Assembly (NCBI GenBank): GCA_951217055.1
Contig: OX578283.1
Span: 28,767,427-28,831,426, forward strand
Reading direction: 5' to 3'
Source of the DNA: Gerris lacustris
Lineage: Eukaryota; Arthropoda; Insecta; Hemiptera; Gerridae
DNA length: 64,000 nt
Of this stretch, positions 23,813 through 35,670 are shown piece by piece. The position numbers and the translations under genes were made by a program. How positions within the stretch are numbered: position 1 is the stretch's first letter; every line of letters begins with the position of its first letter. The notes under the pieces were generated by a model. The model was not told where the DNA came from. It ran no database searches and was given only the letters and a program-made list of their open reading frames with translations.

Positions 23813-24372
23813 GTGAATAGAATAGAATAGAAGAGCATTTATTTCAATATAATAAACATTACATAGTGTTTACAATAATTTTTATAAAGGCCACAGTTAA
23901 CAACTTTATCCTTTATCTTTTATAATTTTAACCTATTTTTATTTACATACTATAATACAATAAATAGGAAAAAATATAAAAACCTATATCTCAATTTGTG
24001 GTGGAATAACTATGTAAATGTTGTTATACGGGCAATCCCCTCTGATAAGCTTTATTGAATATTTTTATTTTATTTATTATTGTTTTAATCGGAAGTCTAA
24101 TGTTTTGTGTTTAGTAGTGATTAAGTTATTCGACTGCATTTGTTGTGCTATGTTGTTTATTAGATTATTATTATGTCCTTCACAGCTAGCTAAAAAATAC
24201 TTGGCTGAATCTATTAGGAACTTATCAATATATTCTATATCTGCTATTTTATGGAAATCTGATAATTTAGTAGATCTAGGCGAATTGGTCGCAAGTCTTA
24301 AAAATTTATTTTGGATAACTTGCATCGTGGTGTTGACTCGAAGCAAACCCAGGATATACTGACGACTGGAGA
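23813..24372 (-). pseudogene. Non-LTR retrotransposon (jockey-like) 3' end
   Basis: The minus-strand frame at 24346-24077 reads MQVIQNKFLRLATNSPR and continues with KLSDFHKIADIEYID and FLIDSAKYFLASC. This is the C-terminal tail after the RT thumb in jockey-type LINEs, where an L(Q)xxQNKFLR motif is typical. The last ~260 bp are a 3' UTR ending in AATAAATGC and a (TATTC)n tail at 23813-23831, the usual end of such elements. The 5' side breaks off near 24372, so this is a standard 5'-truncated dead copy with no RT palm left. A 114-codon plus-strand frame over the same DNA is its shadow. Confidence 0.7.
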
Positions 24373-24563
24373 GAAGAACGGCGTATTTATACTAGTTTCC
24401 TAGACCGTAGATTGTACCTGGGTGTTCTAGTACTCGGGGTGATCCTTCGTCGGGATGATGCAATGACGCAGGTGCTGCCTTTGTTGGTTTCCTATGTCGT
24501 GCGGGTGATGTAATAAGACGGGTAGTGACCGCAACGCAGCGCCGCTTCTTGCGCTTCTGTTTA

Positions 24564-25130
24564 TACAGGCTGGAGCGCGGCAGACGTATGAATTTGAGGA
24601 GGGGATTGCTCCCTTCCTATTGGTCCTAGACGGTTGAGAGTAGGGTCGTTTGAAAGAGGGGGACGGGAAGTTTATTTTCCAAGTTTCAGCAGGCCCACAC
24701 AGTAAGGGTTTGCGTAAACTTTTTGCAAGACAGATTTCTCAGGCGTCTAATCTCTTTAAGAGGCGATTCAAACTGGCCAGTAAGATCGACTGATTTGGCT
24801 CCATGTGATTTTTTTCTGTGGGGATTCCTTAAATCCTTGGTGTACAGCGATCGTCCCAGAACCCTGGATGCCCTCAAGAACAACATGCAAGCCAAAATTA
24901 CCGAAATTCCTGTGGAAATGCTCTAAAGAGTGCACAAAAACTTCGAAAAATGGCTTAATCAGTGTTTGGAGTGTGAGGGGAACCTCTTGTCCGATACTTT
25001 GTTTAAATCTAGGTAAATTTAAATTTCCCATGCTATTAAATTAGGAAAAAAATAAACAAAAAATTATTTTGTAACATTCTGTGTTTTATTACATTTTCAA
25101 ATTCATACGTCTACCGCGCTCCACCCTGTA
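24564..25130 (+). mobile_element. Internally deleted Tc1/mariner-superfamily element
   Basis: Near-perfect 34-bp terminal inverted repeats (TACAGGCTGGAGCGCGGCAG at the left, with two differences at the right) are flanked by TA on both sides (24562-24563, 25131-25132). The 567-bp element keeps only the 3' part of a transposase gene, and the left half has no recognisable coding. Such copies arise by abortive gap repair and are the usual precursors of MITEs. The arrangement is complete enough to be mobilised if a matching transposase were present. Confidence 0.85.
24723..24926 (+). pseudogene. Tc1/mariner-type transposase C-terminal fragment
   Basis: The frame contains WPVRSTDLAPCDFFLWGFLK, the block holding the third catalytic acidic residue (the D of DLAPCD) in Tc1/mariner-superfamily DDE transposases. 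It is followed by SLVYSDRPRTLDALKNNM and a helix ending in PVEML. The helix-turn-helix DNA-binding domain and the first two catalytic aspartates are missing. The family's proteins are usually about 340 residues, so only about a fifth remains. Overlapping minus-strand frames of 69 and 87 codons are shadows. Confidence 0.8.
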
Positions 25131-25395
25131 TATCAGAATAGTAAAACTATAGTAACAACAATAGTATAAAACATATCTACACTACATAATCCAACACATT
25201 TATACCCATTAAGTTCTCCGTTTCAATTTTTTGAATGATCATACATAATATCATAATTGCTTCGTCAGCGTATTGTGATAATGTTCTCATCATTCCTACT
25301 TAAAAGTTTAAAAAAGTTATAACACAGTTAGTTACTTTAAGCTCGAATAAATATGTATATTCTTTAATAATAATGATGATATAATAATAATGATG

Positions 25396-25397
<2 letters not shown>

Positions 25398-25490
<93 letters not shown>
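25398..25490. repeat. (TA)n microsatellite
   Basis: About 92 bp of nearly uninterrupted TA dinucleotides. Confidence 0.95.
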
Positions 25491-25493
<3 letters not shown>

Positions 25494-27164
25494 AATGATC
25501 AGGTATAAGAATGGTTGCGTCCTCGTTTTTCGAAGAATATATAGATAAATATTTTATTAAAAATATTGTATTCTTTTTAAATTACCAATGTAAGGCAGGT
25601 GACCCGAATAATCTAATCTTTCTCCATGTTCGTCATATTTATAACAAATATTTTAAGAAGGTAAAATATGAATATTCACTTGGCTGCCTCTTTTTCTCTC
25701 CAAACACTGGAATATTTCATATTGACTGTTATTAACTTTTTTAGGTTTTAATAACATTAAATAATAAAAATATTCTTTTACATTTATTCCTTTAGGAAAA
25801 AATAAAGCCTTGTCTTGTTTAGTATTAATGTAAAATATTTTTCGCGCATGAATATCAATACACAAATCTTAAAGAAATATATTAAACCTACAAAGTTATA
25901 TTCAATACTTAAGATTTTTCGTTAATCATTTTAGCGTATTCTTTAAGTCTTAAAACCCAGGGGTTTCACTCGATTTTAGCGAGATAAATGTTTATGCGTA
26001 TATTTTACTTACGCAGTGGAACTTACAATGTTTTTAATTCTATGAGAAGAAAAATATATTTAATCCAAACAAAACAATACGAAATATTATATAACAAGAA
26101 AAATAATTAAACTTAATATGATTTTGTATGAGACCGAATTCGCCTGTGAAAATCTATATTGTTATAATGTATCCACATAAATAATTAAGAAATACTTAAT
26201 AATTAAGTAAAACTCTAATATCCTTATGAAGAAATTAAGAGTTAATTTTAATCCATTATTTGCTTATAAAACTAAATAAAACAGGTTTCCCATACTCAAT
26301 ATGATATCAATATGATTAGAATGTTACTTGAACCTGAGGTATTGTGAAGGATAAGGAAAACCCTAAGAAGGGTTCAATAAGCACGATTCCATTTGCATTT
26401 AAAACAATCCCTGTCCTAGGCTGTGTTCCAACAATAGGACTCTTGTTATTATTACATCAAGATTAAATTACCATTTCAACAAGGATATTGAACGCTTTTC
26501 CTTAATCCTCTGAATAAGTTAATCCCTTTCACATGTGGACGCAAAGATAGTATTAACTGATATCGCATCACATTTTACACTCAATATATTAATATAACAA
26601 TCGGAATAGTTAAATTTAATTTAAGTTAATGCATTTAAAGTTAACTATGACAATAACATTTGGAATTAAACAAAAACGGAGGATAATTATGTAAATTAAT
26701 AATAATAAAGCTAACTATTAGTATATAGAAGTTCTAACTGAATAAAATTAAGTAAATTTTATTTTTGAAAACTTAATATTTTAAATATATTACTTGTTTA
26801 TACAAGCTTTACCTAAGCAAAGGACCTTTTCACGAAATGACTGTTTAACTGAACGTTCTTTCCCCGAAGTGGATTGAGACCGGACATTATGTGAATGATT
26901 CTCCAATGAGCGGCACTTTAATGACCACCCCCCGTTCACTTCTATTGAACGGTGATTAAATGAACAGATATTCAAAGAATTAGTTATTCATGACCCTATT
27001 AATTAGTCTATTAGATCATTTTATCTTGCTAGTTAATAATTCGGTTTTGCCTGCTACTAACTCACTCTCACTCAGCCTTTCCATCCCCTACTACTTGGCC
27101 TACATAGCTACTTAACAAATCTAACTCTGTGGAGCAACAGCCCTTGAGGGCCTTGGTCTGCCAA
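25491..27164. other. No gene seen
   Basis: AT-rich spacer. Short open stretches on both strands (25511, 25653, 26790) show no domain, signal peptide or conserved motif. Confidence 0.4.
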
Positions 27165-27441
27165 AGGGCTTATACAACTATGTAATGGATGATGCTGGAG
27201 TGTCGCTCCATCAGCATATAAACTTGAAATTTGGCATAGGTAACCAGTTAGCTGCCACTTCACATGAGCAAATACCCATTTACATGACCGTTTAAGGTGA
27301 ATACCGGTGGGGGGAGGTCCGATCCGTGAATTGAACCCAGATCAGTGGTCACCCATCCTAGTTGTGACCACGCCCGATACTTTTAACTTTATTGATAGAA
27401 GCTTATACCTTTTCTCCTATCTGAGCTAACGAGGCCCTCCT
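27165..27441 (-). mobile_element. tRNA-derived SINE family S1, copy 2
   Basis: The minus strand opens GAGGGCCTCGTTAGCTCAGA, then GGGCGTGGTCACAACTAGG and GATCTGGGTTCAATTC (B-box). It shares the order and words of the copy at 20190-20479. The body extends leftwards to about 27165. No TSD or poly-A tail could be set. Confidence 0.6.
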
Positions 27442-28615
27442 AATTTTTGCCTACTTGCCTTAGCTAAAATTCCTATCTTTACTCAAATAGTTCTTTGCCA
27501 TTGTAATAATTTCAAATCACTCGTCCTTCTGTCTTCCGAAAACCTAATATATCTACTACCTGTAGTATAAAATTAATTTGCTTTATTAAGTTTGGCAGTC
27601 GTTAGCTGTTAAGCAGTTATCTTATATAAAAGCATATCAGTCTGAAAAACAGAACGATGATTGGTAAAACGAATGATAATGATCAAATAAATAGTTCATT
27701 TATGACCTGATTAATAAAATAAACAACTTTGCCCATCTCTAGTGGATATTGTATATATTTATATTTATGTATATATTTAGTCCCTTAAAATATAGACTTA
27801 TTTAGAGGAAAATAATTTTTTTAAATTCAATTATACTGAAGTAAAGGGAACAAACTTGAATAAATAGTGACTATATGTATAGACGCGCAGGTGAATTTCC
27901 AGGAAGGAAAATAAATAAAGTTATGTTTTAGGAGAAATTTTTTAAGGCCTGAAGATGCCTCAAAGGAGGTGAAATATAGCCAAAAACAGATTGAATTGAA
28001 GTTATTAATACCCTAAAAACCTGAATAAGAATAAGTATTGTACATATAACATAAGTATATATCAACTATATCCAATATATCAAATATCTACTATCCATAA
28101 TTTAGGAAATATATATATGTAAATGTTAGCATAAATTATTGCATCTAATTAAGGTACTATATCAATTAGCATATCGATCCATTCATCCATAAGTAATTAA
28201 TTTAATGATTTGTCCTAATTATATCCGTTAAATCTATAAATCAGGGTTATTATTACAAATATTAATAGAGTAAAACGTATTTGTTCTGTTAGCTAATATT
28301 TTGTAAAACTTGCTTAGAAAGAATAAATCGCTAATACTACAATACCAAGAAAGCATTATATTGTGAAACTACTCTTGCAAAGTATTAGTTTGTTAAATTT
28401 CTTACTAAACCACAATTTCAAAAGTTTTAATTCAAACTATATTTAATATTTATCCACTCTTTAATTATCATTATCTGTGATAACGATAGAGAACAACTGA
28501 TTAAGAATTGCGAAAGTGGTGGCAAGACCGTATTGAAGTATTTGTTATTGTTTTTTTTATCCATAAACTACACACACTATGCTTTATTGATATGAAGTGA
28601 AACATTTCCTTTTTT
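27442..28615. other. No gene seen
   Basis: AT-rich spacer with no long frame, inverted ends or RNA features noticed. Confidence 0.4.
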
Positions 28616-29308
28616 AGGGTCCGTAGGCAAAACCAAGGACCCTTATATTTTCCTGCGTGTGTCTGTCCGTCCGTCCTCTCGCGTGCTCTCACGGCTACAC
28701 CTTTTGTCCGATCACTTTGAAATTTGGCATGTATGTGTCTTGTACCTGCCCACATATTTTAAAAATATAGCGACTTAAAAAAAATATTTTTCAAAAAAAT
28801 TAGGGTAATAAAACTTAAGGGTTAAAATTTTTTTTTTTTTTTTCGACACCGTGAGGGGTATCATATGAAAGGGTACGTCGAGCTGATTACAAAAATATAT
28901 AATTATTTAGATATAACTTTGATAGGGCGAGCGTAGGCAAGTTTGAAGTGGGTGTGAAATGTGCCCCCCCCCCCTCTATCTCGCTTATGTGAAGTGCAAA
29001 AAATCTGAAAAAATTCCTGAACATTCTTCGACCAAAAGTAAAGATACCACTTTTTGGAAATTTCGAAAAAATATTATTTTATTTTTTATTGACAAAATAC
29101 GTTTTTTTATAATTATGGTCTTTTCGATGTATTTATATGGTTGTAGTCCGGTTCAGTGGCAAAATAATACTTTATCAGAGTGAGTTTTGATAATATCAGA
29201 CCCTTAGAATGGTTCAAAGTAAGCTTTTTAGCATTTTAAAAAAAACACTGTTTATATTATAATATACACTTTACAGTTAAACACTTTATAGTGTGGCCTA
29301 CGGACCCT
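28616..29308. mobile_element. Non-autonomous element with 13-bp inverted ends
   Basis: It is bounded by AGGGTCCGTAGGC at 28616-28628 and the exact reverse complement at 29296-29308. Just inside the left end is a TGTCTGTCCGTCCGTCC tract and then a TTTGAAATTTGGCATG word, features shared in style with families B and F. No target duplication is obvious, so the true ends may lie slightly further out. The right flank carries a small GTGTGCTGACTAGCACAC hairpin. There is no transposase. Confidence 0.5.
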
Positions 29309-30945
29309 CGCTGTGTGCTGACTAGCACACACTTGGCCTGTTTATTTATTTGATCAATGTATTAAAATGTGAGATGAAATCGTAAAAATATAAGAAAAAG
29401 TTAATGACCACCTTACGTTTTATTTTGTAAAGACATACGATTTCTTAGTTATTCTTTTTTTGTTAGTGGTACATATTTCTGCCTTAAAAGTAGATTAATT
29501 TAAACAGATGTTAGATGTTTTGCTCCGATAATTAACTCTGTGTAAATAAGATGTGTTTACCTTAACAGAAACATGAATTAAGTAAGCAAAATGCCAGACA
29601 TTTATACCTTCTAAGATCAACATCTAAAAGTTCAAATTCGGCAGTTATATTAGAACGACTATAGGCTTATTAGCTGGAGGAAATACTATTTAGTAGGCTT
29701 GTTTGAAAGAGAGATTTCTCACAGCGTCTTCCCCCTTTTGCATACTTTATATTTCACTTAATTAAGTGCGGTAAGAGCGGGAGCCTGAGGGGGTTTTCGA
29801 AAATTTGTTGCGTTTGTTCCTCCTAGCCAAATATAACAGGAGAGAGGCAAGAGATTTTACTCCTAAAGGCGTCGGAAATTGGTTCAAAGTAAGAGAGGGG
29901 TTTCCCCCGGTAACAAAGAACATTATAAGAGGGGAGCGCTAAGTAGGGAAATAAACAGGGAAGGGTGGATCTGTTTGTATATTAGAAGTGGGGCGAAGTA
30001 GAGGTCTGGTGCGGTCTCGGTTAAATTGCTCAAAGTTGAGGCTGGTCCAAGTGAGGCACACTCCATCCTGCCTCATGGGTGCCTTCAACCTCCCACTTCA
30101 TCTCTTAATATAAATGAGTTTCCACGAGCCTACTTGCCTCAATCTTTTCTAGCCCACAACCTCCTTTATTCTCTTTTTCTCTTTTCATTATTATTTTTAT
30201 TTTATCTTTTCATTTTTTTCTCTTGTGTTGTACATTTTTTATGTCTACTTCATTTCCTCAACTTTATTTATTTTTTGTTTGCGTTACTTCAACACAATTT
30301 TTCTACCCTCTGAGAGTTGCTTCTTATCTTATCTTTTATATAAAGGAAGGATTTTTCCCCGCTTCTCTACGACTGTGGTTTTCTTTTATTTACATCTTAT
30401 ACTTCTGAATGCGTTATGAGGAGAGCTGGGAAGCGATGTGTCATCGCGTGTCACAAACTTGTTCCTTACAAACTTCTACCTCTCCTTGAAGTATATTTTA
30501 ACGGTTTTGCCTCTTTTTATTGTGTGCTTCTGTTATTTTTTAAAGTGCTTAAAAGTGTGTGCAAACTTTTCTCTTTTTTAAAGATTGCTTTCATCCATTC
30601 TTGAAATTCTAACTACCGGACGCCTTTTAGGAAAAGTTGTTAAAATAAACCTCAGTGTTCTTTTCTTATTCAGAAGGGAAGTAAAAAATGCAAACTTATA
30701 TTAAAAATAAAAAAATAAATTTGATCGTGTCGTAAATGTATGATTAAAATTAAATTAATGAAATTTCTAATAAGGATTTGAGTGAGTAAAAATTAAATTA
30801 TCATACTAAACTTGCTAAATTATACGATGCGAAGTATTCTGACTTTTCGATGTTGGATTACACTGGAATGGAATTACACTAAACTATAAGGGAGTAACAT
30901 AAACTGACTCTCCATCAGTAAAGTTATTTTTTATTTTCGCCTATA
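29309..30945. other. No gene seen
   Basis: Several overlapping plus-strand frames at 30026-30604 are phenylalanine/leucine-rich translations of T-rich DNA and show no family signature. The sequence 29700-30120 is somewhat more GC-balanced, but I could not place it. Confidence 0.4.
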
Positions 30946-30949
30946 AAGA

Positions 30950-31520
30950 GAAAGTATTGTGGTGGCGCAAAAATTCGATTTTGAGACTGACGGACTAGAG
31001 AGCAAACAAGTGTTTTTTGAAAAAAAGTCTGTCTGTCATCTGCCAGTCGTCTGTCGGTCATCTGTGCTACGCGTGGAGCCTAAACCTCAGGGCTGATTTT
31101 GACGAAATTGGGGGTTCATGTTCATAAAATCATACCCCAATGCGAAATCGAGAAAATAATTTTAGCTTCAAATGTGAGAGCGCTACCCCCCGAAATCTCT
31201 GAAATAACTTGAAAAAAAAAAATTCTCAAAAACGGTTGCGACGATTATGATTAAAAAATTCTAAAATGTGGTCCATTTAAATACGAATCTACCGATTTAA
31301 TCCGTTTTCCTGGGAATATTTTATTTCCTGAGAGAGGCCGGTTTCGATTACCCACCGAGGAGTTATTTTTATGATAAATTTTGATGAAATGTTCAATAAA
31401 TTTAACTAATAATTAAATATACCAACGAAAACACGAAAAGTAATAAATTAAATACACTGGGCTAAGAAATTATGAACTCATATACGAGAAAGTTCGTCTG
31501 AGTTGTCTCGGACCGATTTT
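30950..31520 (+). repeat. Dispersed repeat family F, copy 1
   Basis: Starts near AAGTATTGTGGTGGCGC and contains AAGTCTGTCTGTCATC, GCGAAATCGAGAAAATAA, GGAGTTATTTTTATGATAAA and CTATATCGT-like or ACTCATATACGAGAAAG words. These occur in reverse complement and reverse order at 59440-59880 and about 55040-55820. Confidence 0.55.
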
Positions 31521-31538
31521 TTTTATTTAACAAAGCAG

Positions 31539-31616
31539 CGTTCAGCCTTCATAAGGTCATCTACTGTGTCCAAATGTGGATGAAATGACCTTATGAAGGC
31601 TAAAAGCTGCTTTTGT
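31539..31616. repeat. Inverted repeat
   Basis: AAAGCAGC and CAGCCTTCATAAGGTCAT are mirrored by ATGACCTTATGAAGGCT and GCTGCTTT across a loop of about 20 bp. A fold-back or hairpin in transcripts is possible; no protein is encoded. Confidence 0.75.
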
Positions 31617-31619
31617 ACG

Positions 31620-33240
31620 TAAGTTTTCAATTTACGGAAATGAACAGTTTATTTTTTTCCATTAAAAAGACAACCATAGACGCTCCTATATATCTAAACT
31701 ATAAGGATAAATCATAACAAGAAACATGGTGATATATAAACTAGTTGAGCTTTTATTTCAGGCAGGCAAATTGTATCATAGAATGAAATTTTATTTTTAA
31801 TGCAATAGTCAAAGCATTAAAAATGTTATTAAATAAGCATTAGTAATGCTATTTAAATTCTATTTAGACTAAGGAAGTAATTCGTTACAGTGAAACACTT
31901 ATCCAATATATGAATGAACAAATCAAAAGTACCTTAAAAACACTTCAAAAACTTTTCTCTTATTCTGATTCTAAGATATTTGTTTTAAAAGTAAAACTTT
32001 TTTTATAGACTTTACGAATGTGATGATTTTGTAGGCCCATCGATAAACTATTTATTTAAAAAGTAAGACATATCCCATTGTAGTTCTGCAATCGAGGTTT
32101 GAAACTTTAAATTTAGACTGGAAATAGGGCATGGAAAACAATCGATAAAAGAGTAATTTTTGTTTTTATTACTCGAGTATAAAACAGGCTTTCCTCATTG
32201 TATTACTATCACTATTGCTTTGAAACTTGCAATTGTAGAGAAAGCTTTTCTCTACAGTAAGGCTGCGAATATCTTTATTATTTTTTACTATCTAATATAT
32301 AAACTCTTACCCGAAGAGGGGCGTATTAAAGTTAGAGGCGAAGTATTAATGTTTTTTTAGAAAATTAGATTGGTAGAAATAAAATGAAGTTAGGCCCCTT
32401 AAAGAAAGCTATGAAAAATCGATTCAAAAAAATATTTTAAAAATAATTCCAATTATTTGGATAATAAAAAAAGTATATAAATAAGAATGAAACCATAATA
32501 AAAATCTATTGCTGGTATAAATTTATTCTTTTGGAGATAATATTGCTCAAAATTTGACATGGGATCACAATATGCTATAGGGAGTAGATACTGCAGAGTT
32601 GGGAGTCCCACAATATTTATAAAACAATAATATGAAGAACTTTATTCAAGTTGTCTCGGGCCAACCGAGTTCAAATTAAAAATATCCTTAAATAAATTGT
32701 ATCGCTTAAAATAATTGGTCCTCAGTTTTCAAACCTTTGACTATGGCAGTGAGGAAAGACCTTTGCTCACTCCAGGACTAAATTGCGCGAAAAGAATAGA
32801 CTATTGTCTTGATCTAAATATTTCAAACTCAGTTCCTCTGACTTCTGGCTAAAAGAGGAACTACAAGTCTATCTCATTGTTAACTCTGTTACAGTTTTAA
32901 ATATTGCCCAGCTCAGTCGGGGTGGGTGAATTGATTTTAAGGCAAGGGGTCCTGGTTAATAATAAGATAGAATAAAACATTAAAGCTTAAATTTACAATT
33001 GAATATATTTTCAGAACATAGTAGGTATAATATAATGAGTATAATACAATTAAATAAATGAAGGGTGGCGCTACTTAAACAATATGATATAATTACAGAT
33101 CTACAAATCTATGACAAACTAATAGAGATATGGTTAGCGGGTATGGGTTATTTAAAACTTATCGGAGAGTGTTATGGGGTTAGTGGGAATTGTTCAGGTA
33201 AATAAATTAAATAAATAAGTTAAATGAATAAATTAAATAA
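31620..33240. other. No gene seen
   Basis: AT-rich spacer. The word GTTGTCTCGG(G/A)CC occurs near 31500 and 32650. I see nothing else of note. Confidence 0.4.
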
Positions 33241-33246
33241 ATAGAT

Positions 33247-33438
33247 AAATCAAATTATAATTATTAATAACTACGGGAAACAGACAGAGAAAAATACACT
33301 CCAGCGCCGGGATTTGAACCACGGGCCTCTACATTTCCAGTATAGTGAAAATATAGAGACCCGTGGTTCAAATCCCGGCGCTGTAGTGTATTTTTCTCTG
33401 TCTGTTTCCCGTAGTTAATAATAATTATAATTTGATTT
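33247..33438. repeat. Long inverted duplication carrying a tRNA-like T-arm
   Basis: Two ~84-bp arms (33247-33330 and 33354-33438) are near-perfect reverse complements around a ~23-bp loop. Each arm contains GTGGTTCAAATCCCGGCGC or its complement, a tRNA T-arm/B-box with an acceptor-like GGCGCTG flank. No A-box accompanies it, so it is a fragment of a tRNA or SINE that has been inverted and duplicated. A micro-hairpin word CTTTCCGTAGTATGAA follows at 33456. Confidence 0.75.
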
Positions 33439-33639
33439 AAATTAAAATTTAATCTTTCCGTAGTATGAATACTACCAAAATGGTAAAATATTAATAAATA
33501 GATAAGTTGAATAAATAAATCAGGAATGGGCAATCGGATATGGGGTATAAAAATTCCTATTCTTATAAACTAAAACTAAACATTCATTTCATAGGCCCTA
33601 AGACGGAGATCCCCTATTATATAATTTCTCCCAAAAACC

Positions 33640-34080
33640 TAGAGTTGGCTGCGGAGGTTGCAGACGTCTACGAGCGGTGTCTAGAGTAGTGTGTGCTGTA
33701 GTGGGCCGTGCGGCGGGGTCTTTCTTCCTCTGGGGGTCCTTTCTCCACACTGGCACTGCGGGGTCCTGGAAGACTCCTGGCGCACTGTATCCGGTATCTA
33801 GTTCCCACTAGCTGGTCCCGAGTCACAATACAGATCCTGGCCTATCGCAGAATAGTTGCCTCTTTCTGACAAGGTGCGGCACTATTTGTGACTCGGACCT
33901 AGATCCGACCTGGCGTCGCTACACTGGTTCAACTCTCATCAGGCTGACTTGCCTCGTAGACGCGCAGAGATCAACTGAAGGAGAGTATCTTAATCAGGTC
34001 GAACCTTGAACTACAACATTGGCCAGCAGACCTTCTATATAGGTTGAACCTGGCAACTGTTTTGGGGCAGGGGTCAACCA
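33640..34080. other. GC-rich island without a reading frame
   Basis: About 440 bp that is far more GC-rich than its surroundings, with an internal mirrored pair CCGAGTCACAA (near 33818) and TTGTGACTCGG (near 33886). There are stops in all frames. It may be an LTR or the body of an unrecognised element, or a remnant of a host exon cluster; nothing seen decides this. Confidence 0.35.
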
Positions 34081-34489
34081 AAAGATAACATCCCTAAGCT
34101 GGCTCTTGCTATCCTATTCTTATCTCTAGCTCTATTCATAATTACTTATACATTACGATAATAAAAATAACAAAAGAATAACAATACCTTAAATAAAACT
34201 TTACAATTAAATTAAATAAATAACTCTTACGAGTTGACATAAACTCGTAACAACTCTTAGGTCGAGAATTTATAATATTATGACAAATAAATGAGGAGTC
34301 ACAAATCTCTGGAGATGTCCATTGAGCTAGAAACCCTACTTTTGCTTGAACGCTCGTGTAGCCCTTCAGAGCCAAATGGTAACAGAACTTACTTGCTTCA
34401 GTTATCATTCATATCGTTAAATGGATTAATTTTTATTTACAATTATAAGTTCCAGAATATTCTATCCATATAATATATAGACGAGTGTC

Positions 34490-34742
34490 TGTTTTTTATA
34501 CAAATCTACAGTTTTATTCCGATCTTGATGAAATTTTGCTCTCTCAACCTTCAAGAGGAAGTCTTTACTTGAGATTTCGAACGTTTTGTACGTTCTAATC
34601 AACAGCATTTGGGAATTAGCCTATAATACTTCCTTGAGATCATCAGTGTGTGACGTGTCTTACTTCTCTGGGATTCGAACCATCGGGTGTTTAGACTAGG
34701 TTTCAGGCGAGTGCGCTAACCACTCGGCTACGCCGACCCCCC
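34490..34742 (-). mobile_element. tRNA-derived SINE (Ser/Leu-tRNA-like head)
   Basis: On the minus strand the head reads GTCGGCGTAGCCGAGTGGTT and AGCGCACTCGCC (A-box), and about 35 bp later GATGGTTCGAATCCCAGAG (B-box). The head resembles class II tRNAs, but the 3' acceptor strand does not pair with GTCGGCG, and there is no sensible anticodon arm. It is a SINE promoter, not a tRNA gene. The body runs to about 34490 and contains a TTGATGAAATTTTGC-like word seen in other repeats. Confidence 0.65.
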
Positions 34743-35100
34743 ACAGTGTTGTATAAAATATGTATTTTTATTAATTATCAGCTGTCAGTGTAAATTAAAA
34801 ATTGGTTTCTTAGGGAAATATTGTAAATAAGACAAGGCAATTAATTAAAACTGAAAATAAAACCCTTCGATTTTTTATAACTATATATTCTTAAAAATAA
34901 ATATATGAAATCGTGGAATCTTGAGAATATGAAAGTTGGAAATCTTACTATAGAAGAACTTCGAGAATAGAAGATATTTTCTTTCGCTCTATCCGTCATT
35001 CAAAGGATATGACGATGAAATATTCTTTTAATATTTAAAGTTACTAAGTGTCCGTGACATTCTGACGTTTTAAATTGGATAGGAAAGATAAGACGGAAAT
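34743..35100. other. No gene seen
   Basis: AT-rich DNA downstream (on the minus strand) of the candidate exon at 35101-35289. An AATAAA-type word on the minus strand near 34766 could act as a poly(A) signal, but such words are frequent here. Confidence 0.35.
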
Positions 35101-35289
35101 TCAATTCCCTGTCAATCGATGAATTTTATATTTAATGAGATCAATTGCAGGTTGCAATGCTCCTGGAGGAAGGAACAGCTTGGTAACCGGGTATAAATAA
35201 ATATTTGAATCGAGCTCATCGAACTCAGCCAGGCTCGAATACTGACTGGGTTTGGCAAATACGTGTTCTGTCTCTCCTGTCTTATTCAT
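35101..35289 (-). CDS. Candidate 3'-terminal exon, unrecognised protein
   Basis: A 62-codon minus-strand frame preceded exactly by TTTTTTAG, a good splice acceptor, and closed by TGA. Its translation is compositionally protein-like in an AT-rich context (for example LPPGALQPAIDLIKYKIHRL near the C-terminus, FAKPSQYSSLAEFDELD near the N-terminus). I recognise no domain. The frame opens with ATG, so it could also be a small single-exon ORF. It cannot be joined in phase to the candidate exon at 35671-35825 by the visible donor and acceptor, so if both are real another exon must lie between them or the boundaries differ. Confidence 0.25.
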   Translation of the reverse strand: MNKTGETEHVFAKPSQYSSLAEFDELDSNIYLYPVTKLFLPPGALQPAIDLIKYKIHRLTGN

Positions 35290-35670
35290 CTAAAAAATGA
35301 CATGGATAAAAATTGGCATTCGATTGTAGAAACTGCATATTTTCATCACTAAGTTATTTTATTCAAAAGCAATCATTTATAAAAAAAAAAATTCACAAAG
35401 GCATATGATATCGCTCAATAATGAAGTCGTTTTCGAAATTTATTGATTCTGTAATATACTAGTATTTTACAATTTTAAGCTTAATAAAATTACTGCATGG
35501 ATAAAATACTTTGGTCAGATTATTGCACGAATTATAAGCTTGTTAAACCATCTTAAATTGCATAATGTAGAGTGCTTTACTTGCATTATTGCGCAACTTT
35601 AATACTTGCATTGACCTCCAATGTTTTGAAATCGATAAGCGCTATCATCGGTGTTCATGTAAATGCTTAC

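Noticed and set aside
30026..30604. Four overlapping plus-strand frames of 61-95 codons
   Set aside because: Phe/Leu-rich translations of T-rich DNA with no conserved motif or start context.
34671..34742. Possible tRNA-Ser/Leu gene on the minus strand
   Set aside because: A- and B-boxes are good but the acceptor stem does not pair and no proper anticodon arm forms; it is the head of a SINE.
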